From the NCBI GenBank assembly GCA_052389915.1, contig JBQTHL010000080.1, positions 1 to 64,000 on the forward strand: a stretch of DNA of 64,000 bases, in the 5' to 3' direction. The position numbers and the translations under genes are program-made. A model generated the notes under the pieces. That model did not search any database and had not been told where the DNA came from. It saw only the letters and a list, made by a program, of their open reading frames with translations. How positions within the stretch are numbered: position 1 is the stretch's first letter; each line of letters opens with the position of its first letter. The DNA is from Panacagrimonas sp052389915 (GTDB lineage Bacteria; Pseudomonadota; Gammaproteobacteria; Nevskiales; Nevskiaceae). Shown in pieces: positions 26,100 to 35,215 of the stretch.

Positions 26100-26831
26100 C
26101 TACCCTTCCAGCTTTTCTATCCTCAAGGTCCCATCCACCAGCAGCGCCTGCACTGCCTGGCCGCGCAAGGCGCCATGCATCTGGTCGGCCACCGCGTAGA
26201 TGCCCGCAACCGCCAGCAATTCCGCTTCCATGCGCCTACAGAACACGCGGGCTTCCGAGTCACCCCTGGCTCCCGCGATAGCGCGGCCGCGCAAGGAGCC
26301 GTAAACATGGACGCAGCCATCGGCAATCACTTCCGCACCGGGGCTCACCGTGTTCATCACGACCAGATCCGCCGATTCTGCATAAACCTGCTGGCCGGAT
26401 CGAATCGGTTCGACAACCACCCGCGTCGACCGGCGCGGTGCACTCACGACCTGCACCGTAGCGGGCTCAGGGGCGGGAGCGGGCGCTTGCGGCACCGGAG
26501 TGGCGCGCTGGCTGGTCTCCGAAACAAGATCTGCCGGCAACACTACCAAGCCCGTGGCCCGCGCCGCGGCAGCCAGCGGCCCCTCGATGGCTCCCACCGG
26601 CTGAAGGCCGACCGCACGCATCGCGTTGAGAATCGCGCCGAGGCTGTATCGCAGATCGATCTCGGCGTCCGCGTCCACCAGTACCGGCATACCCATCACG
26701 GCTTCGCCCAGGGACCGCGCAAAAGTCTTGAGCTGGGCATCTATCGCGGACACGTCCGCATTCAGGATCCGGACCCGGGTCAGCGACAGCATGCGGCCCT
26801 TGAATTCAAGGGCAGGTCGGGATTTGGTCAT
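26100..26831 (-). CDS. minC: Septum site-determining protein MinC
   Basis: 243 residues, an inhibitor of FtsZ assembly. The N-terminal domain (1-105, LEFKGRMLSLTRVRILNADV) binds FtsZ. A Pro/Ala linker (about 112-125) leads to the C-terminal beta-helix with SGQQVYAESADLVVMNTVSP, GCVHVYGSLRGRAIAG and DSEARVFCRRMEAELLAV. It is the first gene of minCDE, 74 bases before minD. Confidence 0.96.
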   Translation of the reverse strand: MTKSRPALEFKGRMLSLTRVRILNADVSAIDAQLKTFARSLGEAVMGMPVLVDADAEIDLRYSLGAILNAMRAVGLQPVGAIEGPLAAAARATGLVVLPADLVSETSQRATPVPQAPAPAPEPATVQVVSAPRRSTRVVVEPIRSGQQVYAESADLVVMNTVSPGAEVIADGCVHVYGSLRGRAIAGARGDSEARVFCRRMEAELLAVAGIYAVADQMHGALRGQAVQALLVDGTLRIEKLEG

Positions 26832-26936
26832 GGAGGGAAGCGTCGAAGTTGCCGAAGTTTACCCCGGTGGCCTGTGTTTTGCGTTGCCTTTTAGGGTAGC
26901 TTCCGGTCCCACAGAATTAGAGCGCGACGCGCCCAC

Positions 26937-28451
26937 ATGGCTATCGACTGGCGACAGTATCGCTGCGAAGAATTTTACGACGAGCTGTTCCAGGCGCCCG
27001 GCAAGCCGCGCGCCGCGGCGCAGCGGCTTGCCGAATACCTCGACGACCTGAACGACGCCGAGCTGGCGGAACGGCGGCTGGCGGCCGAGCTGGCCATCAA
27101 GGTCATGGGCATCAGCTTCACGATCTACTCTGAGGGCAAGAACGTGGATCGCGCCTGGCCGTTCGACTTGATTCCGCGGGTGATTCCGCGGCGCGAGTGG
27201 GAGAAAACCGAGAGAGGTCTCAAGCAGCGGGTGGCCGCGCTCAACCATTTCATCGAGGACATCTACAACGATCAGAAGATCGTCAAGGACAAGGTGTTCC
27301 CGGCCGAGGTGCTGCAGGACTCGGTGAATTTCCGATCCCAGTGCGTGGGCATGCGTCCGCGCGGCGGCGTGTGGGCGCACATCTGCGGAAGCGACCTGGT
27401 GCGCGACAAGGACGGCACCTTGTATGTGCTGGAAGACAACCTGCGCGTGCCTTCCGGCGTGAGCTACATGGTCGAGAACCGCATGGTCATGAAGCGCGTG
27501 TTCCCGGAGCTGTTCGAGAACACGACGATTCTGCCGGTGGACGATTACCCCGCCCAGCTTTACGACATGCTGGCAGCCATGTCGCCGCGCCCGCTGGACC
27601 AGCCCAACATCGTCCTGCTCACACCCGGCATCTACAACAGCGCCTACTTCGAGCACGCCTGGCTGGCACAGCAGATGGGCATCGAGCTGGTGGAAGGTTC
27701 CGACCTGTTCGTGGCCGACGACGACTGCACCTACATGCGCACGATCTACGGCCCCAAGCGGGTGGACGTGATCTACCGGCGCATCGACGATCTGTTCCTC
27801 GACCCCGAGGTTTTCCGCGAGGACTCGGTACTCGGCTGCAAGGGACTGATGCGTTCCTGGCTCAAAGGCCGGCTGGGTCTGGCCAACGCGCCCGGCGCCG
27901 GTGTGGCGGACGACAAGGTCGTGTACGCCTTCGTGCCCAAGATGATCAAGTATTACCTGGGCGAAGACGCGATTCTGCCCAACGTGCCGAGCTGGCTATG
28001 CATGGACGACAAAGATCGCAAACACGTGCTCGCCAACATCGACAAACTCGTGGTCAAGCCGGCCAATGAGTCGGGCGGCTACGGCATGCTGATCGGTCCG
28101 CGCGCGTCCGCGGAGGAGATCGAGAAGTTCCGTGGCCTCGTGTCGGCCAATCCGCGCAACTACATGGCGCAGCCCACGCTGGCGCTGTCCACCGCTCCCA
28201 CCCTGATGAGCGATCACACGGTGGAACCGCGACATCTCGATCTGCGGCCCTTCATTCTTTCGCGCGGCGACTCCACGTACGTCACCACCGGCGGCCTGAC
28301 GCGCGTGGCCATGACGCGCGGGTCCCTGGTAGTGAACTCCTCGCAGGGCGGCGGCGCCAAGGACACCTGGGTGGTCGATACCGATATCGACGGCGTGGTG
28401 ATTCCGACGCAGTCCCAATCCCAGTCTTCCGGCAGCGGAGGAACCCGCTGA
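26937..28451 (+). CDS. Circularly permuted ATP-grasp type 2 protein (COG2308)
   Basis: 504 residues of the circularly permuted ATP-grasp family. Diagnostic segments: GKNVDRAWPFDLIPRVIP, LNHFIEDIYNDQKIVKD, DLVRDKDGTLYVLEDNLRVP, SGVSYMVENRM, KLVVKPANESGGYGMLIGP and YMAQPTLALSTAP. The family is proposed to make peptide-like bonds using ATP, and its genes sit beside alpha-E genes in many bacteria. The next gene, an alpha-E protein, overlaps by one base, so the pair is translationally coupled. The transglutaminase that often completes this operon is absent. Confidence 0.93.
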   Translation: MAIDWRQYRCEEFYDELFQAPGKPRAAAQRLAEYLDDLNDAELAERRLAAELAIKVMGISFTIYSEGKNVDRAWPFDLIPRVIPRREWEKTERGLKQRVAALNHFIEDIYNDQKIVKDKVFPAEVLQDSVNFRSQCVGMRPRGGVWAHICGSDLVRDKDGTLYVLEDNLRVPSGVSYMVENRMVMKRVFPELFENTTILPVDDYPAQLYDMLAAMSPRPLDQPNIVLLTPGIYNSAYFEHAWLAQQMGIELVEGSDLFVADDDCTYMRTIYGPKRVDVIYRRIDDLFLDPEVFREDSVLGCKGLMRSWLKGRLGLANAPGAGVADDKVVYAFVPKMIKYYLGEDAILPNVPSWLCMDDKDRKHVLANIDKLVVKPANESGGYGMLIGPRASAEEIEKFRGLVSANPRNYMAQPTLALSTAPTLMSDHTVEPRHLDLRPFILSRGDSTYVTTGGLTRVAMTRGSLVVNSSQGGGAKDTWVVDTDIDGVVIPTQSQSQSSGSGGTR

Positions 28452-29380
28452 TGCTGTCGCGCGTCGCCAACAACCTCTACTGGTTCGGGCGCTATCTACA
28501 GCGCGCCGAGAACACTGCGCGTCTGATCAACGTCAACGCCAACCTGCTGCTCGACCTGCCCAAGAACGTGACCTTCGGCTGGGAAGCGCTGGTCCAGATC
28601 GTGGGCGCCGACCCGCTGTTCCGCGAGCGCTACCCGGACTACTCCGAGAGCAACGTCCTGCGCTTCCTGATGCTGGACGAGAAGCACGACGGCTCCATCC
28701 TGTCGTCCCTGCACAGCGCGCGCGAAATCCTGCGCACCTCGCGCGACACCGTGCCGCGAGATGTCTGGGAGAAACTCAACGACCTGCACTACTTCGTGCA
28801 GGAGCGCGGCGAGATGGTGACCTCGCGCACGCGCCGTCAGGAATTCCTGCAACGAGTGATCGACGGTTCGGTGCTGGTCTACGGCACGCTCACCTCCAAC
28901 ATGAGTCGCGACGTCGGCTTCCAGTTTCTCAAGGTCGGCACCCATATCGAACAGGCCGACATGACCACGCGCATTCTCGACGTGCGCTCGACATCGCTGA
29001 TCGAGACCGGCCCCAAGCACGACCTGGCGCCGTTCTACAACATCCAGTGGATGAGTGTGCTGCGCTCGCTCACCGCCTACCAGATGTATCGGCGGCACGT
29101 GCGTGCCAGGGTCAACCGCACCGGCGTGCTGCGCTTCCTGCTCCAGAACCGCGAGTTCCCGCGCAGCGTGATGTTCTGCTTCGGGACCATCGGTTCGTCG
29201 TTGCCGCACCTGCCGCAGAATCGCAACGTCGAACGCACGCTGTGGCGCGCGCGGGCACTGGTTCAGGACGCGAGCATCGACCGGCTGGTCGAGAAGGGCC
29301 TGTCCGAATTCATCGACGAAATTCAGGTCGGCCTGGGCGAGATGCACGAGGCTTTCGTGCAGGCATATTTCCGCCCCTGA
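28451..29380 (+). CDS. Alpha-E domain protein (COG2307)
   Basis: 309 residues, all-helical, starting MLSRVANNLYWFGRYLQRAENTAR-like sequence typical of the family, with ISHEAF-type C-terminal helices (VGLGEMHEAFVQAYF). Conserved blocks include LRTSRDTVPRDVWEKLNDL and GTHIEQADMTTRILDVRS. It is the partner of the ATP-grasp protein upstream (TGATG overlap); the reaction they carry out is unproven. Confidence 0.92.
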   Translation: MLSRVANNLYWFGRYLQRAENTARLINVNANLLLDLPKNVTFGWEALVQIVGADPLFRERYPDYSESNVLRFLMLDEKHDGSILSSLHSAREILRTSRDTVPRDVWEKLNDLHYFVQERGEMVTSRTRRQEFLQRVIDGSVLVYGTLTSNMSRDVGFQFLKVGTHIEQADMTTRILDVRSTSLIETGPKHDLAPFYNIQWMSVLRSLTAYQMYRRHVRARVNRTGVLRFLLQNREFPRSVMFCFGTIGSSLPHLPQNRNVERTLWRARALVQDASIDRLVEKGLSEFIDEIQVGLGEMHEAFVQAYFRP

Positions 29381-29579
29381 ACGCAGGGCTTGGACCTCGC
29401 TACTGGCCGTAGATAGCGCGGCGAACAAATTTCCTCCCGGTTGACTAATCCCGGTCGCGGTCTCATGGTCCATGAGTCCTGTCTTGAAGCCTCAATACGA
29501 AACAGGCAAATTCCGTAGATCAATTAGGCAGTCCCATCAACAACGCGAGGCAGGTTCGGCGGTTTTTTGTTCTAAAACC

Positions 29580-30164
29580 ATGATTCCTTCGATTCTCAAG
29601 CTCGATGCCGGCGGTCAGCCGGTCGCATGGATCCGCTGGCAGTCCGCGGTGACCTTGTACGCGCGCGACCGGGTGTGTTGGGAAGCCGGCGAAGAACGCT
29701 TCCGTATTCTCGGCGGCATCTGCGCCCGCACCGGCGAGCGTTCGCATTTCGAGATCGGGTCGATCATCGCGGTGGCCGACCGCACGCGCCGGTACGCCAG
29801 CGGCACGCCGCTGCTGACCAACCGCACCCTGTTCCAGCGCGACCGCAACCTCTGCCTATATTGCGGCCATCAATTTCCGCCTTCGCTGCTCACGCGCGAC
29901 CATGTGATCCCCGCCTCGCGCGGCGGCGAAGGCGTGTGGGAAAACTGCGTGACCGCCTGCGAGCGCTGCAATCACCGCAAGGCCGACCGCACGCCCGAAG
30001 AGGCGCACATGAAACTGCTGGCCGTGCCCTACACGCCGAACCTGGCGGAGTACCTGATTCTGTCCAACCGCCGGATTCTCGCGGACCAGATGGAGTTCCT
30101 GCTGCACTTCGCGGCCAAGAAGCAGCGGTGTGGCGCGCCAATGCGGTCGATCATTGCCAATTGA
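29580..30164 (+). CDS. HNH endonuclease family protein
   Basis: 194 residues starting MIPSILKLDAGGQPVAWIRW. The C-terminal half is a treble-clef HNH domain with zinc pairs CLYCGHQF and CERCNHRKADRTP. The catalytic core RDHVIPASRGGEGVWENCV has the HNH His, Asn and related residues, and a final helical tail follows. The N-terminal 100 residues form an uncharacterised beta-type domain. It is 199 bases after the alpha-E gene with its own leader. Similar proteins are widespread in proteobacteria without an assigned role. Confidence 0.9.
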   Translation: MIPSILKLDAGGQPVAWIRWQSAVTLYARDRVCWEAGEERFRILGGICARTGERSHFEIGSIIAVADRTRRYASGTPLLTNRTLFQRDRNLCLYCGHQFPPSLLTRDHVIPASRGGEGVWENCVTACERCNHRKADRTPEEAHMKLLAVPYTPNLAEYLILSNRRILADQMEFLLHFAAKKQRCGAPMRSIIAN

Positions 30165-30485
30165 GTCAATCAATCGGCCAATAGGACTGCGAAAAGGAAT
30201 CTCGCGTGCCGTCAGGGTGTTAGCACCGCGCGCACTCATCTGCCTCTAAAGCCCAGTTCTTACTGTCTCGAGAGCGAGCGCCGTCGTGACGCCACTGAGG
30301 CGGCGTCCTTACCCCGTACCTGCTGACATTTATGGTTGGCCTTATGCGGCCCCGGATGACCGCGCATCCTTTGAGCGAATCTCCAGATGGGTTCTATGCG
30401 AGCGCCATCGCGACAACTACTGCCTCTGGCGACGTAGGGGTGCGAGTGACGGGTCGGTGTAGAGTCGAGATGTGGCGCGGTGGCT
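30165..30485. other. Gene-less stretch between the HNH gene and the group II intron
   Basis: No supported gene or RNA. Contains a weak hairpin (GACGCC with GGCGGCGTC near 30285-30306) that may end the HNH transcript. It would be the 3' exon of the intron. Confidence 0.5.
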
Positions 30486-32446
30486 GTAGGTGTGAGTTGT
30501 CTGTTGCCGCCTCTTTCGTTTGGCGGTGCCTAAGTACTCCCACCCTGACTCCGTTTCCACATCCCGCTCATCGAACCGGACTTGCAGATTTCCCGCATCC
30601 GGCTCTCGGGCAGGACATCACGCCTTCACCCACGGCTGGTTGCTCCCACGCGCAGTCAGGCGGACGAGTCCAAAATACCCGTACAGGTGCGAGAGTGGAT
30701 AGCTCCCGCCTCCGCGTCGCCTGACCTTGTGCTTGAAACGCAACCACCGGCGTAGCCGCGTCGCGGTGTAGCTGTCGAGCGCGCGATACGCTTTGCTGAC
30801 CGAGCCTACTTGGAAGTAGTTCGCCCAGCCGCGCAGTGCCCGATTCAGTTTGCCCACCACGTCCGTGGTGCCTTGCCACGTTGTATTCCGTTCCGTCAGC
30901 GCATGGATCTTCTCCACCATGCGCCGGATGCTTTTCTTCGACGGTCGGATCCCGATGTGCCCCTTGTGAAGGCGCGCCGAGTACATCCAGCCAAACGTGT
31001 AGCCCAGAAAGTCGAAGTGCCCTTCCGGCACCCTACAGATTCGTGTCTTCTCCTCGTTGACCGTCAGCTTCAGCTTGCCCATGAGCCGGCGCAGTTGCTG
31101 CAACGCTGCTTCAGCGTTGCCGCGTCTGCACAGAATCACGAGGTCGTCAACGTAGGTCACGATGCGAGTGCCGAGACTGCGCTCCAGCCCGAGCTTCTTC
31201 CACCCCAGTACAAACCGCCGCATGTACAGATTCGCCAGCAGCGGCGAGATGGGTGAGCCCTGCGGGATGCCTCGTCGATTGTCCTTGGCTTCGGTCGTGC
31301 GTGTCTTCTGGCCTTTGTCGTCGGCTTCTTCCACGGTGCACTCCAGCCACAGCTTGATCAGATGCAACACGCGCCGATCAACGATCCGGCGCGTGAGCGA
31401 CTGCATCAGCTCGGCGTGTGGAATGGTGCCGAAGTAGTCCGACAGATCAGCGTCAACGACTTCCGGGTGGCCTTTGAACAACGTCTCTTCCACCTCGATC
31501 ACCGCCTGTTGGGCATTGCGGCCCGGACGGTAGGCGTACTGCTCCGGTGGAAGATCGGCCTCAAAGACCGGATCGAGCACCAGCATCGCTGCTGTCATGC
31601 AGACCCGATCCCGCAAGGTTGAGATGCCCAGCGGCCTGAGCTTGCCGTTGGCCTTCGGGATGAACACTCTTCTGATGGGGTCCGGTTGGTAGTCCCCCTT
31701 TCTGAGCGCAAGCGCCAGTTCGCCAAGCCACCGCTCGACACCATACGCCTCGACATCCGCGAAGTCCTGGCCGTCCACGCCCGGTGCGCCCTTGTTGGCA
31801 CGGCACTGGGCATAGGCATGCGCCAGAACGTCATCGCGGCTGATCTTGTCGTACAGCGCGTAGAAGCGATAACCGACTTCAGCCTTCGCTTTCGCGTGTA
31901 ACGCCGCCTGCAGCTGCTGAACGCCCTTCGGAGTTGATAGGTTGCCCAATCTCCACGCCCTCGCCACTTCTTGCGTTGGTCCTGAACCAAGGTCCCTTCC
32001 CTCCACCGGCATTACCCGGCTTCAGCGGTACTACGGACCTCTCCGTCACCCCAGGTCGCCGAGACCTTCCCTCACGGGCGTCTCGTTGAGCATCGCGGCT
32101 CACGTCATGGGGCTTCCCGTGTTGCGTACGCTTTCCTTGTCTACATGCCGTCGCCAATACCCCGGCGCAGCGACTGGGATACCACCTCGCTCTTATTCCC
32201 CAGTCGTATCAGCCTTCCCCGATATGGCAGTCAGGTCGGCCTGCGCATCGTCCTTTTCGAGGCTTGCTCAGCGTTCACTCGCGTTACGGCCTGCATACTC
32301 GCGCCGTCACCGTAATTCGTGACGCGCTTTACACCAGAGGCTTCAACCGTTTCGTCACCTCCACAGTTGCTCCGGTTGCTTCCGGCTGGAGCAGTTGCCG
32401 GGTGGGGCTTTCACCCACAGGAAAGCGCCGCCTTTTCACGGCGCAC
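30486..32446 (-). mobile_element. Group II intron, apparently complete (ribozyme plus maturase)
   Basis: On the minus strand the element opens GTGCGCCGTGAAAAGGCGGC (5' end at about 32446, matching the GUGYG consensus) and runs through about 430 bases of domain I-III sequence into a maturase gene. Domain V is visible at 30571-30605: GAGCCGGATGCGGGAAAT then CTGCAAGTCCGGTTCGA. It carries the AGC catalytic triad and GAAA-type loop. A long hairpin (GGTGGGAGT with ACTCACACC) follows, ending CTAC at about 30486, matching the AY 3' end. The 3' boundary is less certain than the 5' one. It lies in the intergenic gap between convergent HNH and TetR genes, in the same direction as TetR. Confidence 0.85.
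30618..32012 (-). CDS. ltrA: Group II intron reverse transcriptase/maturase
   Basis: 464 residues encoded in intron domain IV. Reverse-transcriptase blocks: KGAPGVDGQDFADVEA, GKLRPLGISTLRDRVCMTAA, YAYRPGRNAQQAV, GIPQGSPISPLLANLYM and the active site TYVDDLVILCRRG (YVDD). The maturase X-domain follows, with GWANYFQVGSVSKAYRALD. There is no C-terminal HNH endonuclease domain, so mobility would rely on nicked or replicating target DNA. No frameshift was seen; it looks functional. Confidence 0.95.
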   Translation of the reverse strand: MPVEGRDLGSGPTQEVARAWRLGNLSTPKGVQQLQAALHAKAKAEVGYRFYALYDKISRDDVLAHAYAQCRANKGAPGVDGQDFADVEAYGVERWLGELALALRKGDYQPDPIRRVFIPKANGKLRPLGISTLRDRVCMTAAMLVLDPVFEADLPPEQYAYRPGRNAQQAVIEVEETLFKGHPEVVDADLSDYFGTIPHAELMQSLTRRIVDRRVLHLIKLWLECTVEEADDKGQKTRTTEAKDNRRGIPQGSPISPLLANLYMRRFVLGWKKLGLERSLGTRIVTYVDDLVILCRRGNAEAALQQLRRLMGKLKLTVNEEKTRICRVPEGHFDFLGYTFGWMYSARLHKGHIGIRPSKKSIRRMVEKIHALTERNTTWQGTTDVVGKLNRALRGWANYFQVGSVSKAYRALDSYTATRLRRWLRFKHKVRRRGGGSYPLSHLYGYFGLVRLTARGSNQPWVKA

Positions 32447-32630
32447 GCCAGGTGCAGTCGTTCGCGAGTGGCCGCTTTCGACCTCGCTAATCAATCAATC
32501 TGCACAGCTCGCAATGGGGTTCGGCAAGCCCCGGATACGATTGCTCCGACATACCGGTACTCACGGCCTTCGCCCTGATTGGCGATCGCTCGCCGCCCAC
32601 CCGAGCAGCCGCAACAGGCGCGTTGTGCAC

Positions 32631-33245
32631 CTAGCCGCGCTTGGTGTCGAACGTATCGGTGACAAATTGCTCTAGGTAGTGCCGATATTTCCCGGTGACC
32701 ACAGCGGCGTGTTCGTGCGCGTCTTCGCTGGCCGCCATCGCCAGTTCACAGTAACCGTTGATGACGGCAGAGAGTGAGAAGGATTTCATCTCGCTGCTGG
32801 GATCATCCAGTGTGAAGCCGAGCAGTTGATCGATGAACTGGCTCAGTTGCTGGTACTGTGGCCTTGAGCGGAAGTGAGGCTGGCCACCGCGGCCGACGAT
32901 CAAATCACGCTGCAGAAGGCGGAACAGGTCTTCGTCCTCGATCATAATGTCGAAGAATGCGAGCGCGACCGAGGTGGCCTTGCCATAGCGCGTGCGATGC
33001 GTGGCGATTCTCTGCAGCGCCGCGTCGGCGAAGTCCTCGTACTTGTGCAGCGAAACCTCGGCAAACAAGCCTTCCTTCGATGAGAAGTGATGGTAGATCG
33101 CTGCCATGGAAAAGCCGCTGGCGCGGCTGATCTCCCGCACGCTCACGCCGTCGAAGCCGCGCTCGGCGAAAAGCCGCGCCGAAACCTCGAACAAGTGATC
33201 GAGGGCATGGACCTCATCCCCGCCATCGCCGCGTTTCCGGTTCAC
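32631..33245 (-). CDS. TetR/AcrR-family transcriptional regulator
   Basis: 204 residues. N-terminal HTH of TetR type: LFAERGFDGVSVREISRASG then FSMAAIYHHFSSKEGLFAEV. The C-terminal ligand domain is helical and unremarkable. The start is probably GTG 33245; no ATG lies before the HTH. It is the last gene of an SDR / saccharopine-like / TetR transcription unit (9 bases after the preceding stop). It is the natural candidate to bind TAACGAGCGTTA at 35126-35137 and the matching site at 2869-2882. Confidence 0.93.
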   Translation of the reverse strand: MNRKRGDGGDEVHALDHLFEVSARLFAERGFDGVSVREISRASGFSMAAIYHHFSSKEGLFAEVSLHKYEDFADAALQRIATHRTRYGKATSVALAFFDIMIEDEDLFRLLQRDLIVGRGGQPHFRSRPQYQQLSQFIDQLLGFTLDDPSSEMKSFSLSAVINGYCELAMAASEDAHEHAAVVTGKYRHYLEQFVTDTFDTKRG

Positions 33246-33253
33246 GCGGGTAC

Positions 33254-34276
33254 TCAGTCCAAGGCCTGCAGCACGCAGCCGGGAAATTCGAGAATGAAGT
33301 CTTCGCCGAAGACCGCGGCCGGTGTCTGGAAACCGCTGCGGATCTGACCTTGGGCGACGCGATGCGCGATGCGCGCGGCCAGATCGAATGTGATGGCGTA
33401 GATCTGCGGCGTGAGCAGCCGTGCAGCGCGTCGTTCACCGTCTCGGTTACGGACTTCGGCCACCAGTGCCGCGCCAAGCGTGCGCAGTTCATCCGCGTCG
33501 GGGCCTGCAGGTAGAGCCTGGATGTCCTCGTCGCTGCTGATACCCGCCAGCGCCGCAAATTCCCTTGACGGACGCAAATAGCATGTGATGTCAGCAATGC
33601 CGGTGCTGCGCCAGGCAATCGAGATGTCGCCGAACTCCATGGCGTAAGCCAGAGCCTTGCCGCCGTTAACACCGAAGTCGAATTCTCGCGCGAGTGGTTC
33701 GGACAACGTGCTGAGCGCATGCGCGCGCCGCACCCTCGCACTCGGCGAGAACGAAGCCAGCGCGGAGCGAATCGTGCCGCGCGTAAGCGTGCCATCGAAA
33801 CTGATGCCCATGTCGAGGCTGACCGCATCCGGCATCTGCCGCTTGAGCATCAGCGCCAGGCAATCGCCCGGCACCATGTCGAAACCCACACCGGGCATGA
33901 GCATGACATCGGCAGCGCGCGCGGCGTCGTGCATCGCCGCCAGCGATTCGTAGACGTTCACCTCGCCCGTGATGTCGAGGTAATGCGTGCCCGCGGCAAT
34001 ACAGGCCCGCGCCATCGGCTGCGCGGTGTGCAGGAAAGGTCCGGCACAGTGCAAGACTGCCGCGAAACCGCCAACCAGCTTGCGCAGCGCGACCTCATCA
34101 TCGAGTTCGACGACACGCCACTCCAGCCCCAAGCGCTCTGCGAGGGGTCTCAGCGCTGCGGCGCTGCGGCCGGCCAGAACAGGGCGCATGCCCTGCATCA
34201 CGGCGCGTTCGGCGATATGTGCGCCGGTGTAACCCGTCGCGCCGTACAGCAGCCAAGCGGATGTACGCGGGGTCAT
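33254..34276 (-). CDS. Saccharopine dehydrogenase-like NAD(P)-binding protein
   Basis: 340 residues starting MTPRTSAWLLYGATGYTGAH. N-terminal Rossmann fold with GATGYTG and VLAGRSAAALRPLAERLG; the middle holds LHCAGPFLHTAQPMARACIA and GTHYLDITGE, typical of the trans-acting enoyl reductase/saccharopine dehydrogenase-like family (COG3268). Members reduce enoyl or keto groups of lipid-like molecules in mycobacteria. It sits between an SDR and TetR in one operon, so a redox step in the same catabolic route is likely. Confidence 0.88.
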   Translation of the reverse strand: MTPRTSAWLLYGATGYTGAHIAERAVMQGMRPVLAGRSAAALRPLAERLGLEWRVVELDDEVALRKLVGGFAAVLHCAGPFLHTAQPMARACIAAGTHYLDITGEVNVYESLAAMHDAARAADVMLMPGVGFDMVPGDCLALMLKRQMPDAVSLDMGISFDGTLTRGTIRSALASFSPSARVRRAHALSTLSEPLAREFDFGVNGGKALAYAMEFGDISIAWRSTGIADITCYLRPSREFAALAGISSDEDIQALPAGPDADELRTLGAALVAEVRNRDGERRAARLLTPQIYAITFDLAARIAHRVAQGQIRSGFQTPAAVFGEDFILEFPGCVLQALD

Positions 34277-34289
34277 CTCAGCGCCTCCA

Positions 34290-35051
34290 TCAGAGAACGG
34301 TATAGCCGCCATCGACTGCCAGTGCAGCCCCGGTGATGTACGAAGATTCGGCGCTGGCCAGGAATAGCGCAGTCGCGGCGATTTCATCGACATTGCCGAC
34401 TCGTCCCATCGGCGTCACCGCGAGCACGCGCGCGGCATCCTGCGCATGCTCTTCCGATAGTCCGCTCACCATCTGCGTCGCGATCATGCCCGGGCAGATC
34501 GCGTTGATCCGGATGTTGTTGCGCGCGTACTCAACAGCCGCACCGCGGGTCAGTTGAATCACGCCTGCCTTGCTCGCGCCGTAGGGCGTCAGACCGGGCA
34601 CTGCAGTGAGGCCGGCGACCGAGGCGATGTTGATGATGCTGCCGCCGCCGCGTGCGATCAGCGCGGCCATGGTGTGGCGCATGCCCAGGAAAACGCCGCG
34701 CAGATTCACAGCAATCACGCGATCAAAGCTGTCTTCGTCAACCTCTCCGAGCATACGGATATCCCCGTCGATGCCGGCGTTGTTGACCAGAATGTCAACG
34801 CCACCAAACCGCGTCACCGCCTGTTCGATCATGGCTCTGACGTCGGCCGAGCGGCTGACGTCTGCGTGTATCGCGGCCGCACGCTCACCCAGGGTTTGGG
34901 CAGCAGGGTTCTCGTCTCCGGTCACGTCGGCGAGCAGAACGGCTGCGCCTTCTCGATGAAAGCGCGTGGCGATGGCCAGGCCAATGCCGCGTCCTGCGCC
35001 GGTGACCACCGCGACCTTGCCGGCAAGGCGATTGGATGTCGTTGGGTTCAT
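34290..35051 (-). CDS. SDR-family oxidoreductase
   Basis: 253 residues, classical short-chain dehydrogenase. TGAGRGIG cofactor loop (NAD(H) preference suggested by VLLADV), NNAG in ILVNNAGIDGD, catalytic Ser in NIASVAG and YGASK, C-terminal ITGAALAVDGGYTVL. Likely a hydroxy/keto interconversion, such as a steroid or cyclic alcohol. I start at ATG 35051, which is close to the operator upstream. First gene of the SDR-saccharopine-TetR unit. Confidence 0.93.
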   Translation of the reverse strand: MNPTTSNRLAGKVAVVTGAGRGIGLAIATRFHREGAAVLLADVTGDENPAAQTLGERAAAIHADVSRSADVRAMIEQAVTRFGGVDILVNNAGIDGDIRMLGEVDEDSFDRVIAVNLRGVFLGMRHTMAALIARGGGSIINIASVAGLTAVPGLTPYGASKAGVIQLTRGAAVEYARNNIRINAICPGMIATQMVSGLSEEHAQDAARVLAVTPMGRVGNVDEIAATALFLASAESSYITGAALAVDGGYTVL

Positions 35052-35125
35052 GCTCTCCTCGTCTTGATGTTGTGCCTGTCTGCGCAGATCGTCCGCTGCC
35101 GCAGCGTAAAGGCCACTCGGCAATT

Positions 35126-35137
35126 CTAACGAGCGTT
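35126..35137. promoter_or_regulatory. Palindromic operator TAACGAGCGTTA
   Basis: Perfect 5-base arms (TAACG/CGTTA) with a 2-base centre between the SDR operon (minus) and the membrane protein gene (plus). The same core as the site at 2869-2882. On the minus strand TAGAAT, a plausible -10, overlaps it. Confidence 0.55.
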
Positions 35138-35215
35138 ACATCGCGTGGCGGCCAAGCGCTAGAGTTACGCTTCGAAAGATTGCCAGCAGCAACAACAACA
35201 GCAGCGGAGAGCAAC

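Noticed and set aside
29381..29579. tRNA or small RNA between alpha-E and HNH genes
   Set aside because: No cloverleaf, no CCA-compatible acceptor stem and no terminator; treated as a plain leader.
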